This document shows positions 25,325-41,836 of a stretch of 64,000 nt of DNA, in pieces. Below the pieces are notes generated by a model that saw only the letters and a list, made by a program, of their open reading frames with translations, had not been told where the DNA came from and did no database searches. The stretch spans positions 1 through 64,000 of the forward strand of contig JAFECB010000011.1 in NCBI GenBank assembly GCA_018242365.1, in the 5' to 3' direction. The stretch comes from Pseudomonadota bacterium (GTDB lineage: Bacteria; Pseudomonadota; Gammaproteobacteria; Xanthomonadales; Xanthomonadaceae). How positions within the stretch are numbered: position 1 is the first letter of the stretch; each line of letters starts with the position of its first letter. Both the position numbers and the translations under genes were made by a program.

Positions 25325-26781
25325 ACCGCCAATACCTCATCTGGACGGCTGTCGCCGTTCTCATCGCACTGGGCGCCGGTTTCGGCATCGGTCGCAGAAC
25401 GACGCCGGGCCACGCCACGGCGAATGCCCCGGTGACCTCCCGGGAAACGCGGCGCCCGCTGTACTACCGCAACCCGATGGGTCTGCCCGACACCTCGCCG
25501 GTGCCGAAAAAAGATGCGATGGGGATGGACTACCTCCCGGTCTACGCCGATGACGAGGCGGCGACGGCGCCGGGCGTGGTCGCGCTGGCTCCGGAACGGA
25601 TCCAGGCCCTGGGGGTGCGCACTGAGCCGGTGCGGCGCCAGTCGTTGGACGAGAGTCTGCGCACCAGTGGCACGGTCCAGGTCGACGAAACCCGGCAGTT
25701 TTCCATCGCGCCGCGCTTCGACGGCTGGGTGGAGCGCCTGCAGGCCAACCAGACCGGAATGGCGGTTCGGCGCGGGCAAGCTCTGCTCCACGTCTACAGC
25801 CCGCAGCTGCTGGCCGCGCAGGAGGACTACCGCGTCGCCGCGGCGGCCTTGCGCAATCTGGAGGCCGCTGATCCGTCCAGCGCGCAGGCGATGCGACGCC
25901 TGCGCGATGCCGCCGTGTTGCGCTTGCGCCACTACGGCATCGATCCCGGGCAGCTGCAGCACCTCGCCCATTTGTCACCGGGCAATCTCGCAATCACCGC
26001 GCCCGCCGATGGCGTGATCCTCGACAAACCCATCGTCGAAGGCGCGCGCTTCGTCGCCGGCGACACCATCCTGCGCCTGGCCGACCTGTCCGTGGTCTGG
26101 GTGACGGTCAACGTGCCGGCTTCGCAAATCGACGCGGTACGGCTGGGCCAGGATGCCGAGTTCACCACGCCGGCGCTGCCGGGCCGGCGTTTCAGCGGCC
26201 GGGTCGGCTTCCTCCAGCCCACGCTGGATACCACCACCCGCAGCCTGGGCGTGCGGGTGGTGCTGCCGAATCCGGACGGCCAACTGCGCCCGGGCCTGTA
26301 TGGGCAGGTGATCCTGGCCGGCGCGGACGGGATGGCCGTGCTGACGATCCCGCGTTCGGCGCTGATCGACAGCGGCACCCGCCAAACCGTGCTGGTGCAG
26401 GTGGCGGAAGGACGGTTTGCCCCGCGCTCCGTCGTCATCGGCCGGCGCAGCGAGGACCGGATCGAGGTCAGCTCCGGCCTGGCGGAAGGCGAGCGCGTGG
26501 TCGTCGAGGGCAATTTCCTGATCGATTCCGAAAGCAACCTGCGCGCGGCGCTGGCCAATTTGGCAAGCGCAGCCGGCGACGACGGGAAGGCCGCCACCGA
26601 TCCGGCGGCGGCGTCGACAGCCTCGCCCGCACTCCCTCCGCCGCAGGCCGGGCACGCCGGACACGACAGCCACACCATGCCACCGCCAGCGCGCGCACGT
26701 CCGCCCGTAGCGCACCCCACGCCGAGGCCGGACCGCGCCCATCCGCCCGCGGATCACGACATGTCGCAGATGGAGCACTGA
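25321..26781 (+). CDS. cusB: RND efflux periplasmic adaptor, CusB type
   Basis: A 486-residue membrane-fusion protein with an N-terminal anchor (LIWTAVAVLIALGAGFGIG). A heavy-metal-binding segment follows (YYRNPMGLPDTSPVPKKDAM, then GMDYLPVY; residues about 48-75), which is typical of copper/silver adaptors. The lipoyl/beta-barrel part is seen in FDGWVERLQANQTGMAVRRG, with ITAPADGVILDKPIVEGARF and VWVTVNVPASQIDAVRLGQD. The last 70 residues are His/Met/Pro-rich (AGHAGHDSHTMPPPARARPP) and probably bind metal too. It links CusA to the outer-membrane channel. Confidence 0.9.
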   Translation: MNRQYLIWTAVAVLIALGAGFGIGRRTTPGHATANAPVTSRETRRPLYYRNPMGLPDTSPVPKKDAMGMDYLPVYADDEAATAPGVVALAPERIQALGVRTEPVRRQSLDESLRTSGTVQVDETRQFSIAPRFDGWVERLQANQTGMAVRRGQALLHVYSPQLLAAQEDYRVAAAALRNLEAADPSSAQAMRRLRDAAVLRLRHYGIDPGQLQHLAHLSPGNLAITAPADGVILDKPIVEGARFVAGDTILRLADLSVVWVTVNVPASQIDAVRLGQDAEFTTPALPGRRFSGRVGFLQPTLDTTTRSLGVRVVLPNPDGQLRPGLYGQVILAGADGMAVLTIPRSALIDSGTRQTVLVQVAEGRFAPRSVVIGRRSEDRIEVSSGLAEGERVVVEGNFLIDSESNLRAALANLASAAGDDGKAATDPAAASTASPALPPPQAGHAGHDSHTMPPPARARPPVAHPTPRPDRAHPPADHDMSQMEH

Positions 26782-26782
26782 C

Positions 26783-29700
26783 ATGCTCGCTCGCCTGATC
26801 GCATGGTCGATGCGCAACGCCTGGCTGGTGCTGGGGCTGGCCGTGGCGCTGGCAGCGGGCGGTCTGTACGCGCTGCGGCAGACCCCGCTCGACGCTCTGC
26901 CGGACCTGTCCGACGTGCAGGTCATCGTCCACGTCGACGCCCCCGGGCAGGCACCGCAGGTGGTTGAAGACCAGATCACCTACCCGTTGGCATCGGCCAT
27001 GCTGGCCGTGCCCAGGGCCAAGGTGGTGCGCGGGTTTTCCAACTTCGGCGCGTCCTTCGTCTACGTGATCTTCGAAGACGGCACCGATCTGTACTGGGCG
27101 CGCTCGCGGGTGCTCGAGGCGCTGGCCGCGGCCGCGGATCAACTGCCGGCGGGCGTGACGCCCACCCTCGGGCCGGACGCCACCGGCGTGGGTTGGGTCT
27201 ACCAGTACGTGCTGGAAAGCGATCGCCATTCCCTCGAACAATTGCGCACCCTGCAGGACTGGTCCTTGCGCTATCCGCTGACCGCTGCCCAGGGCGTGGC
27301 CGAAGTCGCCAGCCTCGGCGGCTTCGTGCGCCAGTATTCGGTGACGGTGGATCCGGTGAAGCTGCGCGAATACGGCATCCCGCTTGCGCGCGTGAACGCG
27401 GTGATCGCGGCCGGCAACCGCGACGTCGGCGGGCGCACGCTGGAACTGTCGGAAACCGAATACATGCTGCGCGGCCGCGGCTACCTGCGCGGGATCGCGG
27501 ATCTGGAAAACCTCGTGCTGAAAGCCGACGCGGGAACGCCGGTGCTGATCCGCGACGTGGCCCGGGTCGAACTGGTTCCGGATGAACGCCGTGGCATCGC
27601 CGAACTGGATGGCAAGGGCGAGGCGGTGGGCGGAATCGTGATCGCCCGCCAGGGCGAAAACGCGCGGGCGGTCATCGAAAGCGTCAAGACGAAACTGGCC
27701 GAACTCCGCGCCGCGCTGCCGGAAGGCGTGCAGATCCGCAGCGTGTACGACCGTTCGCAGCTGATCGAGCGCGCCATCGGCACCCTGCGTTCCACCCTGC
27801 TGGAAGAATGCCTGATCGTGGCGCTGGTGTGCATGCTGTTCCTGTTCCACGTGCGCAGCGCGCTGGTGGCCATCGTGATGCTGCCGCTGGGGGTGCTGGT
27901 GGCCTTCATCGCCATGCGCCTGCTCGGCATCAGCTCCAACATCATGAGTCTGGGCGGGATCGCGATTGCCATCGGCGCGATGGTGGACGCAGCGATCGTG
28001 ATGATCGAAAACGCCCACAAGCACCTCGAACGCGACGGCGCCAGCGGCAAACCGCGCCTGCAGATCCTGATCGACGCCTGCCGCGAGGTCGGCCCGGCGC
28101 TGTTCTTCAGCCTGCTGATCATCACCGTGTCATTCCTGCCGGTATTCGCACTGGAGGCGCAGGAAGGCCGTCTGTTCAAGCCGCTGGCCTACACCAAGAC
28201 CTTCGCCATGGCCGGCGCGGCGCTGCTGTCGGTCACCCTGGTACCGGCGCTGATGCTGCTGTTCGTGCGCGGCAGGATCGTGCCCGAAACTGAAAACCCG
28301 GTGAACCGGCTGCTGCTGCGGCTTTACCGGCCGATCATCCTGTGGGTCTTGCGGCATCGTTGGCCGACCCTGCTGGCGGCCGGCGCGCTGCTGCTGCTCT
28401 CGCTGTGGCCGGCGGCGCGCCTGGGCAGCGAATTCATGCCCACCTTGCACGAAGGCACCCTGCTCTACATGCCTACCACGCTGCCGGGCCTGTCGGTGAC
28501 CCAGGCGCAGCGCCTGCTGCAACAGCAGGACCGCATCCTCCGGGCATTCCCGGAAGTGGCGTCCGTGTTCGGCAAGGCCGGCCGCGCCGAGACCGCCACC
28601 GACCCGGCGCCGCTGGAAATGTTCGAAACCACCATCACCCTCAAACCCGAGGACCAGTGGCGGCCGGGAATGACGGTGGATGCGCTGGTTGCGGAGATGG
28701 ACCGGGCGCTGCAATTCCCGGGCGTGGCCAATTCCTGGACGATGCCGATCAAGGCGCGCACCGACATGCTTTCCACCGGCATCCGCACGCCGATCGGGAT
28801 CAAGGTGCTCGGCAACGACCTCGGCGAGATCGAACGGGTGGCGCGCCAGGTCGAAGCCGCGGTGCGCCGGGTCCCAGGCACCACCAGCGCCTACGCCGAA
28901 CGTCTGTCCGGCGGCTACTACATCGACGTGCAGCCGGACTTGGCGCAGCTGGCGCGCTACGGCGTGGGCGTGGGCGAGGTCCAGGACGTGATCGCCAGCG
29001 CACTGGGCGGTGCGCGCATCACCACGCTGTTGCAGGGCCGCGAGCGCTTCGGCGTGATCGTGCGCTATCCGCGCGAACTGCGTGACACGCCCGAACGGAT
29101 CGCGAACCAGGTGCTGGTCGCCACCCCCGACGGCGCCCAGGTGCCGCTGGGCGAGCTGGCCACACTCAAGGTCCACATGGGTCCGCCGTCGATCCGCAGT
29201 GAAAATGCCCAGCTGGCGGCCTATGTGTACGTGGACACGCGCAATTCGGACCTCGGCGACTACGTGCAGCGGGCGCAGCGCGCCGTGGCCGGTTCGGTGC
29301 AACTGCCTGCGGGCGTCCACCTGGAATGGAGTGGCCAATACGAGAACATGCAACGGGCGCAGGCGCGGATGCAGGTCGTCGTCCCGGTGACCCTGGCCCT
29401 GATCTTCCTGCTGCTGTACCTGAATTTCCGCCGTGTCACCGAATCGCTGATCGTGATGCTGTCGGTGCCGTTCGCCCTGATCGGCGGCATCTGGCTGCTG
29501 TGGCTGCTGGACTACCAGCTGTCGGTCGCGGTGGCGGTTGGGTTCATCGCGCTGGCCGGTGTGGCCGCGGAAACCGGGGTGGTGATGCTGCTCTACCTCG
29601 ACCAAGCGCTGCGGGAAATCCAGGCGCGACGCCAGAGCGACGGCCTTCGGCCGAGCCATGACGACCTGCAACAGGCCATCATCACCGGCGCGGTGGAGCG

Positions 29701-29905
29701 GGTGCGCCCGAAAATGATGACCGTGGTGGCGATCATGGCCGGGCTGCTGCCGATCATGTGGAGCCACGGCACCGGCGCCGAGGTGATGCGCCGGATCGCT
29801 GCGCCGATGGTCGGGGGCATGGTGTCTTCCACCCTGCTCACCCTGGTGGTGATTCCGGTCATTTATGCCTGGGTGAAGGAGCGCCAGCTGTCCCGCCGGC
29901 AATGA
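26783..29905 (+). CDS. cusA: Heavy-metal RND efflux pump, CusA type (Cu/Ag)
   Basis: A 1040-residue inner-membrane proton/metal antiporter of the HME-RND family. It has an N-terminal helix, TPLDALPDLSDVQVIVHVDA, the proton-relay helix GGIAIAIGAMVDAAIVMIEN near residues 390-410, and two large periplasmic loops. Methionines at TDPAPLEMFETTI and in the NSWTMPIKARTDMLSTGIRT segment correspond to the CusA methionine relay, favouring monovalent Cu/Ag over Zn/Co (CzcA). Two bases separate it from cusB. With the first two genes it forms a full CBA complex. The closing helices (MVGGMVSSTLLTLVVIPVIY) match the family. Confidence 0.94.
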   Translation: MLARLIAWSMRNAWLVLGLAVALAAGGLYALRQTPLDALPDLSDVQVIVHVDAPGQAPQVVEDQITYPLASAMLAVPRAKVVRGFSNFGASFVYVIFEDGTDLYWARSRVLEALAAAADQLPAGVTPTLGPDATGVGWVYQYVLESDRHSLEQLRTLQDWSLRYPLTAAQGVAEVASLGGFVRQYSVTVDPVKLREYGIPLARVNAVIAAGNRDVGGRTLELSETEYMLRGRGYLRGIADLENLVLKADAGTPVLIRDVARVELVPDERRGIAELDGKGEAVGGIVIARQGENARAVIESVKTKLAELRAALPEGVQIRSVYDRSQLIERAIGTLRSTLLEECLIVALVCMLFLFHVRSALVAIVMLPLGVLVAFIAMRLLGISSNIMSLGGIAIAIGAMVDAAIVMIENAHKHLERDGASGKPRLQILIDACREVGPALFFSLLIITVSFLPVFALEAQEGRLFKPLAYTKTFAMAGAALLSVTLVPALMLLFVRGRIVPETENPVNRLLLRLYRPIILWVLRHRWPTLLAAGALLLLSLWPAARLGSEFMPTLHEGTLLYMPTTLPGLSVTQAQRLLQQQDRILRAFPEVASVFGKAGRAETATDPAPLEMFETTITLKPEDQWRPGMTVDALVAEMDRALQFPGVANSWTMPIKARTDMLSTGIRTPIGIKVLGNDLGEIERVARQVEAAVRRVPGTTSAYAERLSGGYYIDVQPDLAQLARYGVGVGEVQDVIASALGGARITTLLQGRERFGVIVRYPRELRDTPERIANQVLVATPDGAQVPLGELATLKVHMGPPSIRSENAQLAAYVYVDTRNSDLGDYVQRAQRAVAGSVQLPAGVHLEWSGQYENMQRAQARMQVVVPVTLALIFLLLYLNFRRVTESLIVMLSVPFALIGGIWLLWLLDYQLSVAVAVGFIALAGVAAETGVVMLLYLDQALREIQARRQSDGLRPSHDDLQQAIITGAVERVRPKMMTVVAIMAGLLPIMWSHGTGAEVMRRIAAPMVGGMVSSTLLTLVVIPVIYAWVKERQLSRRQ

Positions 29906-29927
29906 TGCCCCCGCCGTGACGAGTCGC

Positions 29928-32900
29928 TCAACCACACACCCGATTGCGCCCCGCGGCCTTGGCCATGTACAGCAGTCGGTCGGCCTGACTGACCATCTTC
30001 TCGTGGTGGCTGATGCCGGTGCGGTCCACGACACCGGCGCTGATGGTCAGGCGTGCGCCCGGCGCGTAACTGCTGCAGTCGATGGTTTCCACCGCCAGTC
30101 GCAGCTGGTCGCAAAGCAGCATGGCCTCGCGCAGCGGCGTGTCCGGCAGCAGCACGGCGAACTCTTCGCCGCCCCAACGCGCCACGGTGCCCTTGTGGCC
30201 TACGCCGTCGCGCAAGGCGTGCGCAATCGCCACCAGGGCGCGGTCCCCGGCTTCGTGGGAATAGTGGTCGTTGATCTGCTTGAACAGGTCCACGTCGAAC
30301 AGGGCAAAACTGAGCGGGCGATTCCCGGCGACCGCGCCGGCGAAGGTCGCGGCGAGGATCTCGTCCATGTTGCGACGATTGCTGACTTGGGTCAGCGAGT
30401 CTTCCAATGCCATTCGCTGGAAAGCCAGCGACTGTGCGCGCAGTCGGTCAAGCAAGGATGATTTTTCCTGGTCGGCCACGCGCAGTTGCTGTGCATTTTC
30501 GCGGAGGTCGCGGGTGCGTTGCTCGATGACGTGCTCCAGCTCGATGGCACGCTTGCTCAAGCTGCGGACTCGCCATCGCACCAGCAGCAACAGCAGCAGG
30601 ATCGTCCCCAGTATCGCGGGAATGACGATTTCCGGCCGCTGCCACAGCAAAGGCTCGATTTCGATATCCAGTCGCGTGGTTGCGGCGCTCCAGTCCTGGC
30701 CCAGCCCAGGTGCCGACACTGCGACATCGAACCGATATGTGCCAGGCCCGAGGTTGGTGAATTGCACCGAACGGCGATCACCGCTTTCGACCCAGTTGCT
30801 GTCCACGCCGTGCAACCAATGCCGGTAACGCAGGAAGCGCGGGATCAGGAAGCTGATCGCGGCATATCGGAATTCCAGCTTGCGCGTGCCGGGCGGCAGT
30901 TGCAGTGGCCCTTTGGCCGGAAGGTCGATGACCAGGTCATCGGCGAGGACTTGTTCCAGCACCGCGGGTGGCAAGGCCGGACGACGGTTGCGCAATTCGG
31001 CAGGATTGACGGTGGCCGCACCATCTGCAGTCGCCACCCAGAGATTTCCGGCCGCATCCAGCAAGGCCGATGGGCTGGAGCCGCCGTTGCATTGGGCACT
31101 GGCAAGCCCATCCGCTTCACCGAAATGATCGGCGGAAACATGCGCGAGCTTGCCATCCAGCGCAGCTTCGACCTGGGTGCGGGCAATCCGCAATACGCCG
31201 CGATTGCTGCTCAACCAGAACGCGCCGTGATGATCATCGACGACGCTGAAAAACGTATCCAGCGGCAAGCCCTGCTGCATCCCCAGCGAACGCATCAGCC
31301 CGTCGCGCCAACGGACCAGGCCACGATCCGTGGCGATCCACAGCGTGCCATCGGTGTCTTCCGAGAACGCAAATGCATCCTTGGCATCATTCACTGCGCG
31401 CAGGTCGAGGATGCTGAATCGCCCGTTGCGATAAACGGCCGCGCCATCGGAGGTGCCGATCCACAGGCTGCCATCGCGGGCCAGGTGCAAGGCGGTGATG
31501 AAATCCCGTGGCAGCCCGGTGGCTTGGGTGAACAGTCGATATTGGCCTTCCCGCCACTGCACGAGACCACGCGTGGTGCCGATCCAGAGGCTGCCATCGG
31601 CCTGTTCGGCAATTGCACGAATCTGATCGCTGCCCGGCATGCCGTGGGCGTTGTTGAACTGCGCCACGATCTTGCCGTCGCGCATGCGCAGCAGACCATT
31701 GTTGTAGGTACCAACCAACAGGCTGCCGTCATGGCTCGGCAGCAGGCTGAGTATCGAGTCGCCCGGCAGACCATCGGCCTTGGTGTAACTGGCGAGCACC
31801 TGACCGTCGCGCAGCAGGTTCAATCCGCGTCCGGTACCGATCCACACGCCGCCGCCCGTTGCCGGGGCAAGCGTGCGCACATAGCTGTCGCTCAAGCCCT
31901 GCTCGCGGCCCCAACTGGTGAACGGCGTATCGGCAAGATGCAGCAGCCCGGCATTGGTGCCAGCCCAGATGGTGCCTTCCCGATCAACGAGTAGCGAGGC
32001 GATGCGGTTGTTCGGCAATTCACTGACGCTGGTGAAGTGTTCCAGCCGATCCGATGAAAGGCGATACAGGCCGTTATTGGTGGTACCGATCCATGCATTT
32101 CCCGAGGCGTCCATTGCCAGGCTCGGCACACTGTCCTTCGGCAGTTGGTCGGACAGTGGTTCGAAGCGGCCACTGTTGCCGACGCGCCGATACGCGCCGT
32201 TCTCGGTACCCACCAGCAGGACGCCGGAGGCGGTCATCGCCAGATGCACGATCGCCCCTTCCGGCAGGCCGGCTGCACGACCGAAGAACGTGCTTCCGCG
32301 ATCGTCGATGCGCGCCAATCCGTGCGAGGTTGCCACCCAGACACTGCCGTCGCGATCCTCCTCCAGGCTGTACAGGATGTCGCTGGGCAATGCGCCATTG
32401 GCGGCATCCAGTCGCGTGTACCTGCCGTGATCGACGCGGGTGATGCCGTGGCTGTCGCTGGCCACCCACAGGCGTCCTCGCCGATCGATCAGCGCGTCCA
32501 TCACGCCGTTTTCGACCAGACCATCGGCCTGCTGCAGGGTTTGCCAATGGTCGCCGCGTTTGATCGTGACCCCGCCACGCGACGTGCCGATGATCAACGC
32601 CCCGTCGGCCGCCACCCGCAACGCGCGAACACCGTTGTCTTTCAGTGCGGGCGTATTACCGCGGTTGTAGACCTCGAAATCGAGGCCGTCGTAGCGCACC
32701 ACACCTTCCCAGGTGCCCAGCCACAGATAACCATCGGGGGTCTGCGCCATCGCATTGACCTGGTTGTGCGGCAGGCCTTGCCGGGTCGTCCAGACTTCGC
32801 GATAGAAGGTCGAGATGGGCTTGGCGGGCGCGGCCTCGGCACGGGTGGCGGCTGCAGCCAGTGCGGCAGGCATCGTGCCGAACAGAGACGCAATCGAGAG

Positions 32901-32951
32901 CAGGACCGCCAATGCGATCCTTGCCGTGAACCCGTGAGCCCCCCTGCCCAT
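29928..32951 (-). CDS. Sensor diguanylate cyclase with two-component-regulator-propeller domains (paralogue 1)
   Basis: 1007 residues: signal/anchor (IALAVLLSIASLFGTMPAAL), then about 14 periplasmic propeller repeats (GYLWLGTWEGVVRYDGL, LWIGTTRGLVQWREG and similar). Next come a Y_Y_Y domain (KLEFRYAAISFLIPRFLRYR), one transmembrane helix near 765-785, a coiled coil and a GGDEF domain. The catalytic loop is ARWGGEEFAVLLP near residue 925, preceded by LEDSLTQVSNRRNMDE and FALFDVDLFKQIND, so it should make c-di-GMP. No RxxD inhibitory site is present. It starts 17 bases after orn on the same strand and is probably co-transcribed with it. The ligand is unknown. Confidence 0.92.
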   Translation of the reverse strand: MGRGAHGFTARIALAVLLSIASLFGTMPAALAAAATRAEAAPAKPISTFYREVWTTRQGLPHNQVNAMAQTPDGYLWLGTWEGVVRYDGLDFEVYNRGNTPALKDNGVRALRVAADGALIIGTSRGGVTIKRGDHWQTLQQADGLVENGVMDALIDRRGRLWVASDSHGITRVDHGRYTRLDAANGALPSDILYSLEEDRDGSVWVATSHGLARIDDRGSTFFGRAAGLPEGAIVHLAMTASGVLLVGTENGAYRRVGNSGRFEPLSDQLPKDSVPSLAMDASGNAWIGTTNNGLYRLSSDRLEHFTSVSELPNNRIASLLVDREGTIWAGTNAGLLHLADTPFTSWGREQGLSDSYVRTLAPATGGGVWIGTGRGLNLLRDGQVLASYTKADGLPGDSILSLLPSHDGSLLVGTYNNGLLRMRDGKIVAQFNNAHGMPGSDQIRAIAEQADGSLWIGTTRGLVQWREGQYRLFTQATGLPRDFITALHLARDGSLWIGTSDGAAVYRNGRFSILDLRAVNDAKDAFAFSEDTDGTLWIATDRGLVRWRDGLMRSLGMQQGLPLDTFFSVVDDHHGAFWLSSNRGVLRIARTQVEAALDGKLAHVSADHFGEADGLASAQCNGGSSPSALLDAAGNLWVATADGAATVNPAELRNRRPALPPAVLEQVLADDLVIDLPAKGPLQLPPGTRKLEFRYAAISFLIPRFLRYRHWLHGVDSNWVESGDRRSVQFTNLGPGTYRFDVAVSAPGLGQDWSAATTRLDIEIEPLLWQRPEIVIPAILGTILLLLLLVRWRVRSLSKRAIELEHVIEQRTRDLRENAQQLRVADQEKSSLLDRLRAQSLAFQRMALEDSLTQVSNRRNMDEILAATFAGAVAGNRPLSFALFDVDLFKQINDHYSHEAGDRALVAIAHALRDGVGHKGTVARWGGEEFAVLLPDTPLREAMLLCDQLRLAVETIDCSSYAPGARLTISAGVVDRTGISHHEKMVSQADRLLYMAKAAGRNRVCG

Positions 32952-32968
32952 GCGTTTCGATGCGTCCT

Positions 32969-33538
32969 TCAGTTCGGCGGCAGTCCCGCCAGTGGTCCCA
33001 TGTCCTTGCGGTAGTAGCGCAATTCTTCGATGGAATCGCGCACGTCGCTCAGCGCCGTGTGTGCGGATGATTTGTGGAAACCGCCGTGAACCGACGGAGC
33101 CCAGCGACGCGCCAGTTCCTTGATCGTGCTGACGTCGAGGTTGCGGTAGTGGAAATAAGCCTCAAGCGACGGCATCAGCCGTGCCATGAAGCGCCGGTCC
33201 TGGCAGATCGAATTGCCGCACATCGGCGAAGCGTTGACCGGAACCCATTCCTTCAGGAAGGCCAGCGTGCGTGCTTCCGCATCAGCCAGCGGCACGCCCT
33301 CTTCCAGCACGCGCCGCCACAGCCCGGACTTGCCATGCTGGTTGCGATTCCAGTCGTCCATGGCCTCCAGCGTGGCCAACGGATGCGCGATGGCCAGCTC
33401 CGGACCTTCCGCGAGGATTTCGAGTTGGCCGTCGGTGACGACGGTGGCGATTTCGAGGATGCCGTCAGTCTGGGTATCCAGCCCGGTCATCTCGAGGTCG
33501 ATCCAGATCAGGCGATCCTTGGCAACATCCGTGTTCAT
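32969..33538 (-). CDS. orn: Oligoribonuclease Orn
   Basis: A 189-residue DEDDh 3'-5' exonuclease that degrades diribonucleotides, including pGpG, the product of c-di-GMP hydrolysis. It begins [20 protein letters not shown] (catalytic Asp and Glu). It has a second Asp-containing block in [16 protein letters not shown], and it ends with the [20 protein letters not shown] block that supplies His and Asp. Length equals E. coli Orn within a few residues. The gene lies between two paralogous diguanylate cyclases on the same strand: about 100 bases behind one and 17 before the other. This suggests that c-di-GMP synthesis and clearance of its breakdown product are co-expressed. Confidence 0.96.
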   Translation of the reverse strand: MNTDVAKDRLIWIDLEMTGLDTQTDGILEIATVVTDGQLEILAEGPELAIAHPLATLEAMDDWNRNQHGKSGLWRRVLEEGVPLADAEARTLAFLKEWVPVNASPMCGNSICQDRRFMARLMPSLEAYFHYRNLDVSTIKELARRWAPSVHGGFHKSSAHTALSDVRDSIEELRYYRKDMGPLAGLPPN

Positions 33539-33638
33539 GGCATGACGTATGGGGAGTCGGCTTCATCATACTCAGATACCGCAAGGGTGCCACCGGCACA
33601 GGAAAGCACGATGCACGCGCGGCTGGCGTCATTGATGC

Positions 33639-36629
<2,991 letters not shown>

Positions 36630-36797
36630 TCCCCAATGCTCCCTGCCATGCCGCGAAACGGCGACCGAACACCTGTGGCCGCTGCAAGAACTAACGCAAT
36701 TCCCCGCTGAACCCGTCCACCAGCATCATACCCGGATGCAACCGTACCTTGCATGTGGACGTGGTGGCAGCCGTGCGCAGATTTCGCCGTTTCCCTC

Positions 36798-38845
<2,048 letters not shown>

Positions 38846-38854
38846 GCTTTCCTC

Positions 38855-38959
38855 CCCTCTCCCTCCGGAAGAGGGGGTGCGGGTACGGTTCATCGAGATG
38901 CCCGGTGAAAGCGAACCCTCACCCGGCGCTACGCGCCACCCTCTTCCGGAGGGAGAGGG
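38855..38959. repeat. Perfect 21-bp inverted repeat element between guaB and guaA
   Basis: CCCTCTCCCTCCGGAAGAGG plus G (38855-38875) is exactly complementary to 38939-38959. Inside are a second, smaller hairpin (GGCGC TAC GCGCC near 38925-38936) and GGGTGCGGGT/ACCCTCACCC segments. Such palindromic mosaics are scattered between genes in xanthomonads. Here it separates guaB (stop 38967) from guaA (start 38845), and transcripts crossing it would fold into a long stem. It has no T-run, so it is more likely an RNA-stability or attenuating element than a classical terminator. Confidence 0.75.
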
Positions 38960-38966
38960 AAACACA

Positions 38967-40457
<1,491 letters not shown>

Positions 40458-40535
40458 TCATTGTAACCGGTTTTGCGGTTCACTTCCCCGGATTCACGCT
40501 CTTGATCAGACCAATCAATACGTTCGCCCCAAGCC

Positions 40536-41405
40536 TCAGCTCTGCGCGCGATCCGCCAACTCCGCTGCTTCCAGCGTGTTCTGCATCAAGGTGGCCACGG
40601 TCATCGGTCCGACCCCGCCCGGCACGGGTGTAATCCAGCTCGCCCGCTTGGCTGCGGCCTCATAACCCACGTCGCCGATCAGGCGCCCGTCGTCCAATCG
40701 ATTGATGCCGACATCAATCACCACCGCGCCCGGTTTCACCCATTCGCCGGGAATCAGGCCCGGCCTGCCCACCGCCACCACCAGGATGTCGGCCTCGCCG
40801 ACGTGGCGCTTGAGGACTTCCGGTGGCGTGAATTTGTGGCAGCTGGTCACGGTGCAGCCGGCGATCAGCAGCTCCTGCCCCATCGGCCGGCCGACGTGGT
40901 TGGAGACGCCCACAATCGTCGCACTCTGTCCGCGTACCGGCCGGTCGGTCCACGCCAACAATGTGGTGATCCCGCGTGGTGTGCACGGGCGCAGGCCGAA
41001 TTGGCGCAGCGCCAGATGGCCCACGTTCTGCGGATGAAAGCCGTCCACGTCCTTGTCGGGATGGATGCGCTCGATCAGCGCGGTTGCATCGGAGATGTCC
41101 GGCAGGGGCAATTGCACGAGGATGCCGTGGACGCGCGGATCGGCATTGAGCTGGTCGATCAAGGCCAGCAGTTCGGCTTCACTGGTGCCGGCGGGCAGGT
41201 CGTGATCGAAGGCCTGGATACCGACCTTGTCGGCCGCGCGGCGTTTGTTGCGCACATAACTCTGGCTGGCCGGATTGTTGCCGACCAGGACGACCGCCAG
41301 CCCCGGCCGCGACTTGCCAGCGGCGACGCGGGCATCGACCTGGGTTTTCAGGGCCGACAGCAATTCGTCGGCAATGCGTTTTCCATCGAGAATTCGGGCG
41401 CTCAT
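40536..41405 (-). CDS. folD: Bifunctional methylenetetrahydrofolate dehydrogenase/cyclohydrolase FolD
   Basis: 289 residues from the ATG at 41405 ([20 protein letters not shown]). It interconverts methylene- and formyl-tetrahydrofolate with NADP, supplying one-carbon units for purines. The active-site tyrosine and lysine are seen in [20 protein letters not shown], with [40 protein letters not shown] and the nucleotide-binding [19 protein letters not shown]. The C-terminus [20 protein letters not shown] is the FolD signature. Lying near guaA and guaB, it may share purine-linked control. Confidence 0.95.
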   Translation of the reverse strand: MSARILDGKRIADELLSALKTQVDARVAAGKSRPGLAVVLVGNNPASQSYVRNKRRAADKVGIQAFDHDLPAGTSEAELLALIDQLNADPRVHGILVQLPLPDISDATALIERIHPDKDVDGFHPQNVGHLALRQFGLRPCTPRGITTLLAWTDRPVRGQSATIVGVSNHVGRPMGQELLIAGCTVTSCHKFTPPEVLKRHVGEADILVVAVGRPGLIPGEWVKPGAVVIDVGINRLDDGRLIGDVGYEAAAKRASWITPVPGGVGPMTVATLMQNTLEAAELADRAQS

Positions 41406-41620
41406 CCGGCTCGCGTCGGCTGCTGGCAAGGCGGCATTATCGCGCAGGCGGAGGGCGACCATGGCATCTTCCGGCACGGTGACGGCGGCCGCGAAGCGGT
41501 GTAGGTTAATGCCTGCAACACCCAGCGCGCGGGATCCGGTCGAAACCGCGCCGGGGCAACCGGTTGGCTGCCCCCTGTTCCAAGACGTCGGCCACCAGCA
41601 GCAGGCAGTCCGAGGTGCGT

Positions 41621-41833
41621 ATGGCAATGGGGATCCAGGGTCTCTGCCCGAAGTGCGGCAAGCGGGTGTTGCACGTCAATATCGAACACATCGTGGGTGT
41701 CGTCGAAGGCACCAGCAAGGCGCGATGCCTCAGCTATACCTGCATCCACTGCAACACCGTGCTGGGCGTGCAGGTCGATCACCGCGCCAAGATTCGCTCG
41801 CGCAGCAAGCCGGAAGCACCTGCAGCGGGTTGA
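41621..41833 (+). CDS. Small zinc-ribbon protein, unknown function
   Basis: 70 residues from the ATG at 41621, with GAGGTG upstream. Two CxxC knuckles, [10 protein letters not shown] and [11 protein letters not shown], are about 34 residues apart and should bind one zinc. The segment between ([20 protein letters not shown]) is beta-like, and the tail ([15 protein letters not shown]) is basic, suggesting nucleic-acid contact. Codon composition is like the neighbours. It lies between folD and a DUF2272 gene, both on the opposite strand. I do not recognise a family. Confidence 0.55.
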   Translation: MAMGIQGLCPKCGKRVLHVNIEHIVGVVEGTSKARCLSYTCIHCNTVLGVQVDHRAKIRSRSKPEAPAAG

Positions 41834-41836
41834 TGG

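Noticed and set aside
29928..32951. Hybrid two-component histidine kinase
   Set aside because: The N-terminal propeller and Y_Y_Y plan is shared with such kinases, but the C-terminus is GGDEF with no histidine-kinase H, N or G boxes and no receiver domain.
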